A stretch of 64,000 bases of DNA from Alteromonas lipotrueae (lineage in GTDB: Bacteria > Pseudomonadota > Gammaproteobacteria > Enterobacterales > Alteromonadaceae), in assembly GCF_019249215.1 (NCBI RefSeq), contig NZ_JAESDI010000008.1, positions 62,001 to 126,000 of the forward strand, written 5' to 3'. Below, one piece after another: positions 45,282-54,184 of this stretch. The notes below the pieces were generated by a model. It was not told the origin of the DNA. It saw only the letters and a list, made by a program, of their open reading frames with translations, and did no database searches. A program made the position numbers and the translations under genes. Positions within the stretch are counted from its first letter, which is position 1. Each line of letters begins with the position of its first letter.

Positions 45282-45830
45282 TTAGAAAAAGCGTTGGTTA
45301 ACGGTAATGATATCACCGGGCTGAATCATGTCGCTTACTGTTACGGTAAAGCTACGTGATGTGCCATCTTTTTCTCGAACTATTGTTATTTTATCTCTTG
45401 CTGCGCGCTCGGTGTAGCCGCCTGCCAATGCTGCCGCCTTATTTACCGACAAACCGGGCTGGTAAGGGTAGCCACCAGGGCGTTTTACTTCGCCGTCTAT
45501 AAAGAAGGGGCGGTAGTCAATAATAGTAACCGACACCGACGGGTTTACTAAGTAGTCCCCCTTTAAGCCTTCGTAAATAAGCTGCTCTACTTCGCCTAAT
45601 GTTAACCCTACTAATTTAACTTCCCCCATAAACGGGTAATTAATAGTGCCAACATCGGGCAATCGTACTTCCATCGACAAATCGTCTTGGCCAAATACAT
45701 TAATGCTTATTCTGTCACCAGAGCCCAATTGGTAGCGGCTCATACTTAAATTGCCTTCTTGTGCAAGGGCATTGAACGACATCACTACAACAAAAAGGAA
45801 TGCGAAAATACTGTTTACACTTTGCTTCAC
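45282..45830 (-). CDS. Wza-like polysaccharide export protein (short form)
   Basis: 182-residue periplasmic protein with signal peptide (cleavage near ALA-Q, residue 23). Poly_export domain: YQLGSGDRISINVFGQDDLSMEV, then one SLBB-type repeat FFIDGEVKRPGGYPYQPGLSVNKAAALAGGYTERA, and IQPGDIITVNQRFF at the end. It lacks a lipobox and the C-terminal membrane helix of E. coli Wza, so the outer-membrane pore is probably supplied by the beta-barrel encoded just upstream. Overlaps that gene by 4 bases. Confidence 0.9.
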   Translation of the reverse strand: MKQSVNSIFAFLFVVVMSFNALAQEGNLSMSRYQLGSGDRISINVFGQDDLSMEVRLPDVGTINYPFMGEVKLVGLTLGEVEQLIYEGLKGDYLVNPSVSVTIIDYRPFFIDGEVKRPGGYPYQPGLSVNKAAALAGGYTERAARDKITIVREKDGTSRSFTVTVSDMIQPGDIITVNQRFF

Positions 45831-47029
45831 AGGCTAACCTCGGCAGATAAACCAATTATGCTTCTATCATAACCTATCGTATCTCGGTTACTGTCTCTAT
45901 CATTTAATGTGTAATACAAAGAGAAGCTTAAATAACGACGTGCTTGATAGTTTAACGCGGCGGTATAACGCATTAAATCGTCTTCACGGTTGGCAATGCC
46001 TTCGTCGTCTAATACATATTCATCAGTAAGTTTGCTGATACTGGCCGACGTACTTAAGCGCTGAAGCCACTCATGCTCCCATGATGCTGTGTAATCGCGA
46101 CCACGAATGAAATTACCTTCACCATTGGTTTCACGTGTATCGGCACTGGTAGCAAAACGAAACGTTGAATAGGTAACAGGCTGCCATTCAACCCCGGCTT
46201 CCCAATCAACACCATAAAACGTACTGCGGGTTGCAGATTCAAAATCTTTTTCCGTGTAACCCACTTTTGCAAAACCAGTTGTTGCGGCGGTACTTTCCCA
46301 CGTAAGACCACCTAAAACACGTAGCGTGTCACTATCTAGGCTTGAGGCTGCTGACAACTCACGGTCGTAACGGGTATAAGTATTGGTTACATCAATAACT
46401 AATGCTGTTGAAGGTGCAATTTTATAGGCAAACTCAGCGCCTATTTTATTCTTAGCACGATCACGAAGCAGGTAAGCTTGTTCTTCTCGGTCATAATCTA
46501 GCGTTTCGCGATTTGCCTTAAGCGTAAGCATGCCATTCGAGGTTAATGCACCGTAACTGTATTCGGCACCCGCATACATACTTTTAAACCTATCAGGCGT
46601 AGTAATGTCGTTGCCGGCCCCTAGTGAAAAACCAGTACCGCGATCTTCGTGCCCATCTTCATATTGCGCTGTTCCACTAAGGCGATGACGACTATTTAGC
46701 TCATACTCACCGGTAGCTTCAACAAAATGATCGGTGTAATCATCGGCACTACTCGAGAAGTACACGCCGCGCTCTAATCGATAACCAAATTGAACAGGGT
46801 TACCATCAACTTCTGTGGCGGCAATTATTTCTGGCGATAGCGTTGCCCGCCAGCTGTAAATTTTAGGTTCACCATCACGAGCGTAAGCTACGTTATCAAC
46901 ATAACTCATTGATGTGTTGAAGGTGGGGATAATGTCGAATTGGCCTGCTTCAATACGGCCAGCCTCTTGTGCATTCGATATGGCGCTAATTACCGACAGT
47001 GCAACAAGGCCTGTTGTCCTTTTAAACAT
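45827..47029 (-). CDS. Outer-membrane beta-barrel of EPS export (VpsM-like)
   Basis: 400 residues from the ATG at 47029, which has TAGGAG 5 bases upstream; an in-frame ATG at 47125 would add a non-signal leader and is rejected. Signal peptide cleaved near SNA-Q (residue 20). The rest alternates aromatic/polar strands (FGYRLERGVYFSSSADDYTDHF, HRLSGTAQYEDGHEDRG, RYLSFSLYYTLNDRDS) and ends in a strand with a terminal hydrophobic residue (IIGLSAEVSL), as expected for an outer-membrane barrel. First gene of the export operon. Homology to VpsM is judged from layout and gene order, not from a search. Confidence 0.8.
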   Translation of the reverse strand: MFKRTTGLVALSVISAISNAQEAGRIEAGQFDIIPTFNTSMSYVDNVAYARDGEPKIYSWRATLSPEIIAATEVDGNPVQFGYRLERGVYFSSSADDYTDHFVEATGEYELNSRHRLSGTAQYEDGHEDRGTGFSLGAGNDITTPDRFKSMYAGAEYSYGALTSNGMLTLKANRETLDYDREEQAYLLRDRAKNKIGAEFAYKIAPSTALVIDVTNTYTRYDRELSAASSLDSDTLRVLGGLTWESTAATTGFAKVGYTEKDFESATRSTFYGVDWEAGVEWQPVTYSTFRFATSADTRETNGEGNFIRGRDYTASWEHEWLQRLSTSASISKLTDEYVLDDEGIANREDDLMRYTAALNYQARRYLSFSLYYTLNDRDSNRDTIGYDRSIIGLSAEVSL

Positions 47030-47477
47030 ACTCGCTCCTAAAATTTTTTTGGTTTTATTCGGGTAAATGTTGGGGTAAAACAGTGCAACATTTGCTTCAG
47101 TGCTCAAAAAAACAACACCAACCACCTTTATTCAACCGATTTGAGTGTGATATCTATAATCTTTCAGTTATATGCCGCTAAACATGCTAATTCTGTGCCA
47201 CACAAGGTTTAGCCCCCTATTGTGTTGGCTGAATCAGTCGTACTCACGCAGCCGTCCCACTAAAAGCGCGACATTCAGGCCACCCCATCACCGCTGATAG
47301 CATAGCTATTAAATATTGCAGCAATGTGTCTGTTTTTCCGGCTTGCTTGCTATATGCGCAGCCTTGCTACAGAGTTTTGAATGAAGTTTCTAATGTGGAA
47401 GCTGAAGAGTAACCGCACGCAGTATAAAGCTTATAGGTTATCTTACAATATCAGTTAGATAATTGCTTTCAATAGTT

Positions 47478-47506
47478 TTGTAATAAAATTACAACCTGCT
47501 TATACT
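47478..47506 (+). promoter_or_regulatory. Candidate sigma-70 promoter for wcaJ overlapping 17-bp palindrome (copy 2)
   Basis: Perfect palindrome TTGTAATAAAATTACAA at 47478-47494. Its first six bases TTGTAA form a -35 (4 of 6 matches) with exactly 17 bases to TATACT at 47501-47506 (5 of 6), pointing to wcaJ with a leader of about 200 bases. A repressor bound to the palindrome would cover the -35. The same element with one change lies at 35896-35912. Confidence 0.6.
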
Positions 47507-47624
47507 ATGGTTAAGCTGAAAGAGTGGTAACATCACTTAATCGGCTTTTTGTTAGCGTAGTGTGGTTAACCCCCTCTTCATGTTTTCAATTTTTTGTTTT
47601 CGAAAGCTTTCCGGTACACATTTT

Positions 47625-47644
47625 GCTTTAGTTTTAACTAAAGC
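47625..47644. promoter_or_regulatory. Perfect 20-bp inverted repeat upstream of wcaJ
   Basis: GCTTTAGTT-TT-AACTAAAGC, a perfect 9-bp inverted repeat with a 2-base centre, 76 bases before the wcaJ start. Being inside the predicted leader it could be an operator or an RNA hairpin; there is no T-run to make it a terminator. Confidence 0.5.
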
Positions 47645-47720
47645 CTTAATAAACGCAGTGGTCTTTTGCTTTATTGACAATTGAAGTCGGCGTGAACTTT
47701 TATTTCTTAGAGATACTTAC

Positions 47721-49175
47721 ATGGATAATAAAGTAGCACCTAACCAAGTCCTCAAATCTCACGAGGTTGAACCCAATGCTTCGGGCGGGCTAATAGTTAG
47801 GAACCAAAGTGGTTTTTCAACCATTTATAGGCTTATTGATTTATGCCTTGTGACCTTACTTTATTACGCTTCAGCATTTTATTACGACAGCCCCGTAACG
47901 GCTGGCAGCCTTCTATTCCTATTTGTTTACGTTATAAGTTTCCAGTTTTCGGGTGAATGCGTAGAGCTTTATCGTTCTTGGCGGGGGCACAGAACACCAG
48001 AAATGTTACGTGCAGCAGCTATAACGTGGGCGCTTAGCATGCTAGCAACAATGGCGTTCGGTTTCTTTTTCTTTGGTGATATTAGAATTACGCCCCCTGG
48101 TGTAATTTTATGGTGTGCATCATCGTTTGTTGCGGTTATCGCGTGGCGCTATGTTATGCGTAAGTTTTTATTTCGCCTTCGCCGTAGCGGTTTAAACTCG
48201 AGAAAGTCGATTGTTATTGGTGCAACCCAATTGGGTTACAACATGGCTAATCAAATTATGGGGAACGAACATTTAGGTATTCGTTTCTTAGGCTTGTTCG
48301 ACGATAGAAGTGAAGATCGCTTACCGCACGAGTTTAAAAACCAAGTATTAGGCAATATTGAGTCGGCTATTGAAATGGCTAAGCGCAATGAAGTGGATTA
48401 TATCTACATTGCTCTTCCAATGAGTGCAGAGAACCGTATTCGTCACATTCTTGAAAAGTGCAGCGACACTACCGCTAACGTTTATATTATTCCTAACTTC
48501 TTTATGTATAACTTGCTTAATGCCCGCTGGCAGTCGATTGGGTCGGTACAAGCGTTAAGTGTATACGACACGCCTTTCCAAGGTGCTAGCGACATTTTAA
48601 AACGCTTTGAAGATATTGTATTAAGCATTTTAATATTAATGATGTTGGCCATCCCTATGTTAGGCATAGCCGCGGCAGTTAAGCTTACTTCTAAAGGCCC
48701 CGTTATTTTCAAACAAAAGCGTTACGGGTTAGATGGAAAACAAATTACGGTTTATAAGTTCCGATCTATGACCACGCAAGACAACGGAGATGTGGTTAAA
48801 CAGGCTACTAAGAATGATGCTCGCTTAACCAAGATTGGTGGCTTTTTGCGTCGCTCTTCTATAGACGAACTTCCGCAGTTTATAAACGTTCTGCAGGGAA
48901 GAATGTCAATTGTAGGCCCCCGCCCCCATGCGGTAGCGCACAACGAAGAATACCGTAAGCTTATTACCGGTTATATGCTGCGCCACAAGGTGAAGCCAGG
49001 CATTACCGGTTGGGCGCAGGTAAACGGCTTACGTGGCGAAACAGAGACAGTGAACAAAATGGTACAACGCGTAGAGTACGATTTAGACTACATTCACCGT
49101 TGGTCTGTTTGGTTCGATATTAAAATTGTATTTATGACGGTATTTGGTGGGTTAGCGAATAAGAACGCCTACTAA
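47721..49175 (+). CDS. wcaJ: Undecaprenyl-phosphate sugar-1-phosphate transferase (WcaJ type)
   Basis: Initiates EPS assembly by transferring a hexose-1-phosphate, usually glucose, to undecaprenyl phosphate. 484 residues: four N-terminal membrane segments (about 30-145), a Rossmann-like CoA-binding domain (KSIVIGATQLGYNMANQI, GLFDDR), a fifth membrane segment (about 295-315), and the catalytic PGT domain: GPVIFKQKRYGLDGKQITVYKFRSM, LRRSSIDELPQFINVLQGRMSIVGPRPHA, and GWAQVNGLRGET. Both catalytic Asp/Glu motifs are intact. Monocistronic, with a strong terminator downstream. Glucose as the sugar is inferred from the family. Confidence 0.93.
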   Translation: MDNKVAPNQVLKSHEVEPNASGGLIVRNQSGFSTIYRLIDLCLVTLLYYASAFYYDSPVTAGSLLFLFVYVISFQFSGECVELYRSWRGHRTPEMLRAAAITWALSMLATMAFGFFFFGDIRITPPGVILWCASSFVAVIAWRYVMRKFLFRLRRSGLNSRKSIVIGATQLGYNMANQIMGNEHLGIRFLGLFDDRSEDRLPHEFKNQVLGNIESAIEMAKRNEVDYIYIALPMSAENRIRHILEKCSDTTANVYIIPNFFMYNLLNARWQSIGSVQALSVYDTPFQGASDILKRFEDIVLSILILMMLAIPMLGIAAAVKLTSKGPVIFKQKRYGLDGKQITVYKFRSMTTQDNGDVVKQATKNDARLTKIGGFLRRSSIDELPQFINVLQGRMSIVGPRPHAVAHNEEYRKLITGYMLRHKVKPGITGWAQVNGLRGETETVNKMVQRVEYDLDYIHRWSVWFDIKIVFMTVFGGLANKNAY

Positions 49176-49210
49176 ACTTATTAGTTACAGCTCGTAAAAT
49201 TTGACAAACG

Positions 49211-49242
49211 AAAGCCTCAACATTCTATGTTGAGGCTTTTTT
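49211..49242 (+). terminator. Strong terminator after wcaJ
   Basis: Perfect 13-bp stem AAAGCCTCAACAT / ATGTTGAGGCTTT with a 3-nt loop, followed by Ts to 49242. It lies 35 bases after the wcaJ stop. Confidence 0.92.
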
Positions 49243-49384
49243 GTTTCTACCAATGGGGATATGTTAACTGTAATTGCACACACTAAGTAAAACTTAAAGG
49301 CAATTTAAATGGTTATTTTACATTGCAGTTTTTGGTGCCTTACGTGTATAAATAAGCAACAGTCATTACATTTCAAGGCACGTA

Positions 49385-50272
49385 ATGAAGTACCTATTAC
49401 TGATTAGTACGTCATTCTTACTTACTGCTTGTTACTTATTACCTACACAACACCCTTCGCCTTGGTTAGTGATTGATACTTTTGATACTAAAACGCTAAC
49501 TGGTTGGCAATTAGCCGACACGCAAAACGATACTACCCCCTTTTTAGAAAATGCCCAAGTTACTGAAATTCGGGTTCAAGATTCAGATTCAGCGTCAAAT
49601 TCAATTAAAGATACCTCCTCTACTGTGCCCAGTGTCAACAATGGCTTCTTATTTAAAAAACCTGCGCCAGATGGCGTGGTAGGCAATAGAAAAGCCCTTA
49701 CGTTCAAAGCCCTACCCCAGCCAATTCCTGTTGGTGAAACTTATACGTTTTATACAAGAATTCGCGTTGAGCGCTTTCCTAATAACCATGCTTTTGGCAT
49801 TAGCAACATGCACCCTGCCGACATAATTAAACATGGTTACAACGCATTTGAACCTACCCTTCGGGTTACCGATAAGGCGGAATCTAACGGTTTTAAAAAC
49901 AATGGTAGTCTGATGGTTAAAATAGACAGCGAAGACAAGTATCGCCAATATGCCAGTGTAAAAAATACTGACAACAACAAAGATGCTAAGCCTTTAAAAG
50001 AAGGTGTATGGTATAGCATTTGGTATGTGGTTAATAACGCCACCGTTAAAAATGGCGGGCAAGTATATCGTGTGTATGTGAAAGGCGGCGAGTTTTCAAG
50101 CCAATCGCTAGTTTACGAAAATGCCAACTTCAGAATGAAGCGGGAATTACCCCTGATTTACTTTTTGGCTAACTGCAATACAGGGCCAATTAAACAACCT
50201 TATGGCAATGGGGGGTTGGCTTATGATGATATTTATATGAGCGAAGGGATTAATTTAACCGTACCCTTTTAG
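49385..50272 (+). CDS. Lipoprotein of unknown function at the EPS locus border
   Basis: 295 residues. Lipobox LTAC puts the acylated Cys at 16. The mature protein is predicted all-beta, with a jelly-roll-like pattern (WLVIDTFDTKTLTGWQLAD at the start, YTFYTRIRVERFPNNHAFGISN, EGVWYSIWYVVNNATVKNGGQVYRVYVKGG, GGLAYDDIYMSEG at the end), similar in feel to LamG/concanavalin-like carbohydrate-binding folds; no catalytic residues could be assigned. Has its own promoter region after the wcaJ terminator and lies next to the rplT terminator, so it is the outermost gene of the EPS locus on this side. A role in binding polysaccharide is inference only. Confidence 0.7.
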   Translation: MKYLLLISTSFLLTACYLLPTQHPSPWLVIDTFDTKTLTGWQLADTQNDTTPFLENAQVTEIRVQDSDSASNSIKDTSSTVPSVNNGFLFKKPAPDGVVGNRKALTFKALPQPIPVGETYTFYTRIRVERFPNNHAFGISNMHPADIIKHGYNAFEPTLRVTDKAESNGFKNNGSLMVKIDSEDKYRQYASVKNTDNNKDAKPLKEGVWYSIWYVVNNATVKNGGQVYRVYVKGGEFSSQSLVYENANFRMKRELPLIYFLANCNTGPIKQPYGNGGLAYDDIYMSEGINLTVPF

Positions 50273-50453
50273 CTCTAGCCTAGCATTGGATTTACACTTG
50301 CTTAGCACTGATCGTTAGCGTCTTGAATAAATTTCGAGCTATTAGGTGTCTGGTGTTTTTACACTTTTCTATTTGCGGTGTTCGACTATTCAGGTTTCAC
50401 CGATATGCCGCTAACTATTGAAAACGATTTTATATTTCTAAACGCCAGAAACG

Positions 50454-50483
50454 AAAAAAGGCGAGCATCCTGCTCGCCTTTTT
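50454..50483 (-). terminator. Bidirectional terminator after rplT
   Basis: Eight-bp GC-rich stem GGCGAGCA / TGCTCGCC (50460-50467 and 50471-50478) with a TCC loop; six As on the left and five Ts on the right allow function on both strands. It closes the thrS-infC-rpmI-rplT unit, so pheST cannot simply be read from it. Confidence 0.93.
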
Positions 50484-50514
50484 CCGAAAGAACTTAAACT
50501 TAATTAGTTAATAA

Positions 50515-50871
50515 TTAAGCTAATGCGCCTTTAGCCGCATCGACTAGTGCGCTGAAAGCCGCTTTGTCATGTACAGCGATGTCGGCAAGGATCTTACGAT
50601 CGATTTCAACAGACGCTTTTTTCAAACCGTTAATGAAACGGCTGTATGACATACCATTTTGACGTGCCGCAGCATTAATACGTGCAATCCACAATTGACG
50701 GAATTGACGCTTGCGCTGACGACGGTCACGGTAAGCATATTGACCAGCTTTAGTTACGGCTTGTACCGCTACGCGATAAACACGTGAACGAGCACCGTAA
50801 TAACCTTTTGCCTGCTTGAGGACTTTTTTGTGACGTGCACGTGCTACCGTGCCGCGTTTTACTCTAGCCAT
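50515..50871 (-). CDS. rplT: 50S ribosomal protein L20
   Basis: 118-residue rRNA-binding protein needed early in 50S assembly; also a translational repressor of rpmI-rplT in E. coli. Typical sequence: [70 protein letters not shown], and the end [16 protein letters not shown]. Length equals E. coli L20. It follows rpmI by 17 bases. Confidence 0.98.
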   Translation of the reverse strand: MARVKRGTVARARHKKVLKQAKGYYGARSRVYRVAVQAVTKAGQYAYRDRRQRKRQFRQLWIARINAAARQNGMSYSRFINGLKKASVEIDRKILADIAVHDKAAFSALVDAAKGALA

Positions 50872-50888
50872 TAATCAGTCTCCTAAGT

Positions 50889-51086
50889 CTATACGTACGG
50901 CAACATGCGCTGAACCAATTTGGTATCAGAATCATGAACCAGTTTTTTGCCACGAAGGTGACGTTTACGCTTAGAGCTCTTCTTAGTCAAAATGTGACGT
51001 AAGTGAGACTGTTTGCTTTTAAAGCGGCCAGAACCCGTTTTCTTAAAACGTTTGGCGGCACCGCTTACAGTTTTCATTTTAGGCAT
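50889..51086 (-). CDS. rpmI: 50S ribosomal protein L35
   Basis: 65-residue basic ribosomal protein: [43 protein letters not shown] and the C-terminal LVQRMLPYV. Length equals the E. coli protein. The 113-base gap to infC contains a possible 7-bp hairpin TTTTGAG / CTCAAAA (51164-51170 and 51181-51187), in the place where L20-dependent control acts in E. coli; whether it serves the same end is unknown. Confidence 0.98.
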   Translation of the reverse strand: MPKMKTVSGAAKRFKKTGSGRFKSKQSHLRHILTKKSSKRKRHLRGKKLVHDSDTKLVQRMLPYV

Positions 51087-51199
51087 TGCTAAAACTCCGC
51101 ATTGTTAATATCGACGCTGGGTATGCAGTTACCGTTTGTCGGTTAATGTTTAGCCGCAGGGTGTTTTGAGATTGCAGTACCTCAAAAACTTTTAGACCA

Positions 51200-51742
51200 C
51201 TACGACTTCTTAGTTGGGGCTAGCACCATGATCATTTGGCGGCCTTCCACACGACGTGGGAAAGACTCGCACACAGCAATCTCTTCTAAATCCGCTTTAA
51301 CACGGTTTAGTAGTTCAATACCGATCTCTTGGTGCGCCATTTCACGTCCGCGGAAACGGATCGTAACTTTGGCTTTATCACCACCTTCAAGAAAGCGACG
51401 CAGGTTGCGCAGTTTTACCTGGTAATCGCCTTCATCAGTGCCAGGGCGGAACTTAATCTCCTTGACCTGAATTTGCTTCTGTTTTTTCTTCTGCTCTTTT
51501 TGAGCTTTACTTTTTTCAAAGAGGAATTTGCCATAGTCCATAACTTTACAGACTGGCGGCTCAGCATTCGGACTGATTTCTACTAGATCAAGACTGGCTT
51601 CCTCAGCAAGTTTCGTCGCTTCTGCTAACGTCACAATGCCGGCTTGTTCACCATCTTTGCCAATTAAGCGAACTTCTTTGGCTTTAATTTCATCGTTTAT
51701 GCGGGCTTTGTCGCCCTGAGCCTTGTTATTAGCGCCTTTAAT
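51200..51742 (-). CDS. infC: Translation initiation factor IF-3, probable AUU start
   Basis: Binds the 30S subunit and checks start-codon/tRNA pairing. The start chosen is ATT at 51742: GGAGGA (51754 to 51749) lies exactly 6 bases upstream, and this gives 180 residues, the E. coli length, beginning [16 protein letters not shown]. The in-frame ATGs at 51760 and 51748 either precede or abut the ribosome site and are poorer choices. AUU is the conserved rare start used for IF-3 autoregulation in enterobacteria. Body motifs: [68 protein letters not shown]. Confidence 0.95.
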   Translation of the reverse strand: MKGANNKAQGDKARINDEIKAKEVRLIGKDGEQAGIVTLAEATKLAEEASLDLVEISPNAEPPVCKVMDYGKFLFEKSKAQKEQKKKQKQIQVKEIKFRPGTDEGDYQVKLRNLRRFLEGGDKAKVTIRFRGREMAHQEIGIELLNRVKADLEEIAVCESFPRRVEGRQMIMVLAPTKKS

Positions 51743-51846
51743 GTGCATTCCTCCAAACATTTAATTCTTCTGTTTGCTTACCGCCTGTGTAATGTTCAGT
51801 ACTGGTAAGCAAACACCGTCGTGTAGTATACACGAAAACCCTCAAA

Positions 51847-53763
51847 CTATTTAATGGTCTTTTCTGCCACTTCCTGATTTGCCATGGCAATAAAAGATTC
51901 CAGGCTCATTTTGCCTAGGTCGTCGCCACTGCGAGAGCGTACTGCTACTTCGCCAGCTTCCATCTCTTTATCACCTACTACTAGCATATAAGGAACACGC
52001 TTGAGAGTGTGCTCGCGGATTTTAAAGCCAATCTTCTCATTTCTCAAGTCCGACTTTGCTCTAAATCCACTTTTTTGCAGTTTTTTTACACATTCCTGTG
52101 CATATTCGCCTTGGCTATCGGTAATATTTAGAATTACCACCTGCTGAGGGGCTAACCACAGCGGGAAAAAGCCAGCGAACTCTTCGGTAAGAATACCGAT
52201 AAATCTTTCTAATGAACCTAAAATAGCTCTGTGGATCATTACAGGCACTTTACGTTCGCCGTCTTCAGCTACATAAGTAGAACCTAAACGACCCGGCATA
52301 GAGAAATCTAGCTGAACCGTTCCACACTGCCATGCCCTATTCAGGCAATCGTGCAATGTAAATTCAATTTTAGGGCCGTAAAACGCGCCTTCACCTGGCT
52401 GATATTCAAATTCAATATCGTTGGCTTTAAGTGCTTCGGCTAATGCGGCTTCTGATTTATCCCAAATTTCGTCACTGCCAACGCGCTTTTCAGGGCGAGT
52501 AGATAGTTTAACCGCTACTTTTTCAAAACCAAATGCTGCATAAGTCTCATACACCATCTTTATACAGCCACTTACTTCTTCTAGGATCTGTTCTTCGGTA
52601 CAAAAAATATGAGCGTCGTCTTGGGTAAACCCACGAACGCGCATTAAACCGTGTAGCGCACCAGAAGGTTCGTTACGGTGACAGCAACCAAACTCAGCCA
52701 TACGCAACGGAAGGTCACGGTAAGACTTCAAGCCCTGGTTAAATATTTGAACGTGGCCTGGGCAGTTCATTGGCTTAATAGCATATTCACGCTTTTCAGA
52801 TTCGGTAGTGAACATGTTTTCGGCGTACTTTTCCCAGTGACCCGATTTTTCCCACAACGAACGGTCCATCATTAATGGGCCTTTTACTTCGTCGTAAGTG
52901 TAATCGCGTAACTTTTCACGCACGAACTTTTCAAGCTCGGTGTAAATAGACCAACCATCGTTGTGCCAAAACACCATGCCCGGCGCTTCTTCTTGCCAAT
53001 GGAACAAGTTCAACGCTTTACCAATTTTACGGTGGTCGCGCTTTTCAGCTTCTTCTAAGCGCTGTAAGTAGGCTTTAAGTTGCTTTTTATCAGCCCATGC
53101 GGTTCCGTAAATACGTTGCAACATTTTATTGTCGCTGTCGCCACGCCAGTATGCACCGGCTACTTTCATAAGCTTAAAGTTTTGGCAAAATTTCATGTTA
53201 GGCACGTGAGGGCCACGGCACATGTCTACGTATTCTTCATGATGGTATAACCCTGGGCGATCATCATGGCTGATGTTCTCGTCTAGAATTTCCATTTTAT
53301 AAGTTTCGCCGCGTGCTTCGAATGCATCGCGTGCTTCTTGCCAGCTAACTTTGTTTTTAACCACGTTATAGTTAGTTTTTGCTAGCTGAAGCATACGCTT
53401 TTCAAGCTTTTGGATATCTTCCTGAGTAAGGCTCTCTTCCATATCAACATCGTAGTAAAAACCGTTGTCGATAGTAGGGCCAATCGCCATTTTGGTATTA
53501 GGCCAAAGTTGCTTAATAGCATGGCCTAACAAATGCGCGCAGCTGTGACGAAGAATTTCTAAGCCGGCTTCGTCTTTAGCGGTAATAATTTGTAGTTGAG
53601 CGTCTGACTCAATAAGGTCTACTGCGTCTACCAATTCGCCATTCACTTTACCCGCAATAGTCGCTTTCGCTAAACCTGGGCCGATATCGTTGGCAACATC
53701 TAATACAGAAACTGATTGGTCGAAAGCGCGCTGGCTTCCATCAGGAAGGGTAATTACTGGCAT
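51847..53763 (-). CDS. thrS: Threonyl-tRNA synthetase
   Basis: Class II synthetase of 638 residues (E. coli 642). Start is the ATG at 53763 with AAAGGA 6 bases upstream; a longer in-frame start at 53808 would cover the leader hairpin. Domains: TGS ([15 protein letters not shown]), editing domain with [16 protein letters not shown], catalytic core with MNCPGH (Zn ligand Cys), motif 2 [30 protein letters not shown] and motif 3 [13 protein letters not shown], then the anticodon-binding domain. First gene of thrS-infC-rpmI-rplT. Confidence 0.98.
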   Translation of the reverse strand: MPVITLPDGSQRAFDQSVSVLDVANDIGPGLAKATIAGKVNGELVDAVDLIESDAQLQIITAKDEAGLEILRHSCAHLLGHAIKQLWPNTKMAIGPTIDNGFYYDVDMEESLTQEDIQKLEKRMLQLAKTNYNVVKNKVSWQEARDAFEARGETYKMEILDENISHDDRPGLYHHEEYVDMCRGPHVPNMKFCQNFKLMKVAGAYWRGDSDNKMLQRIYGTAWADKKQLKAYLQRLEEAEKRDHRKIGKALNLFHWQEEAPGMVFWHNDGWSIYTELEKFVREKLRDYTYDEVKGPLMMDRSLWEKSGHWEKYAENMFTTESEKREYAIKPMNCPGHVQIFNQGLKSYRDLPLRMAEFGCCHRNEPSGALHGLMRVRGFTQDDAHIFCTEEQILEEVSGCIKMVYETYAAFGFEKVAVKLSTRPEKRVGSDEIWDKSEAALAEALKANDIEFEYQPGEGAFYGPKIEFTLHDCLNRAWQCGTVQLDFSMPGRLGSTYVAEDGERKVPVMIHRAILGSLERFIGILTEEFAGFFPLWLAPQQVVILNITDSQGEYAQECVKKLQKSGFRAKSDLRNEKIGFKIREHTLKRVPYMLVVGDKEMEAGEVAVRSRSGDDLGKMSLESFIAMANQEVAEKTIK

Positions 53764-54184
53764 GATATATCCTTTACAGTGGTGACGCCTACTCTGCGCC
53801 ACTTGCATCTTTAATTATAAAAACACTTAATTTGGTGTTTACGCGTAGTCGTTATATTCATTACATAAGCGGAAAGTGCTATATAAACCATATAAGCCTT
53901 ATAACCGTTTACTCTTTGCCAACACGCATACTTGGGTTGGCGGTATAAACAATTATCGATGGGCGATTATAACGGCTGTAAACACACATGCAATGGGCAA
54001 GCGTATTTTCGATGCCTTGCGAGCTATATTTTGTGCTTACGGGGTATAAACAATAAGTGAAATATCCCACCAGCTGCTGCAAAGCTTACTTATTCTTATC
54101 TTTAAATTGTTGGAAATGCTGTCAAACTTATGCAAACAGAAATAGTAAATAACAGATTATTGATTAACAGAGCAGTGCCTGCAA
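53764..54184. other. Divergent region upstream of thrS and the FolM-like gene
   Basis: About 420 bases with no supported gene. Toward thrS a perfect TATAAT (minus strand, 53819 to 53814) with a weak -35 (GTAAAC, 17-base spacing) would start transcription close to the hairpin at 53778-53803. Nothing recognisable was seen toward the plus-strand gene. Confidence 0.5.
53778..53803 (-). promoter_or_regulatory. Hairpin in thrS leader, possible operator
   Basis: On the minus strand AGTGG-CGC-AGAGTAG-GCG-TCA-CCACT: an 8-bp stem with a 3-base bulge and 7-nt loop, ending 5 bases before the AAAGGA ribosome site. E. coli ThrS represses its own mRNA through tRNA-like leader hairpins; this one is shorter and its loop does not show a Thr anticodon, so any such role is unproven. 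Confidence 0.4.

Larger units (their letters stand above)
47030..47720. other. Long divergent regulatory region between export operon and wcaJ
   Basis: About 690 bases without a supported gene. It holds the 17-bp palindrome with overlapping promoter (47478-47506) and a perfect 20-bp inverted repeat at 47625-47644. The length is typical of EPS control regions with several regulator sites. I found no recognisable riboswitch. Confidence 0.6.

Noticed and set aside
15435-50272. A mobile element or prophage carrying the EPS locus
   Set aside because: No integrase, transposase, tRNA target or flanking direct repeats were found; the locus may have moved by homologous exchange instead.
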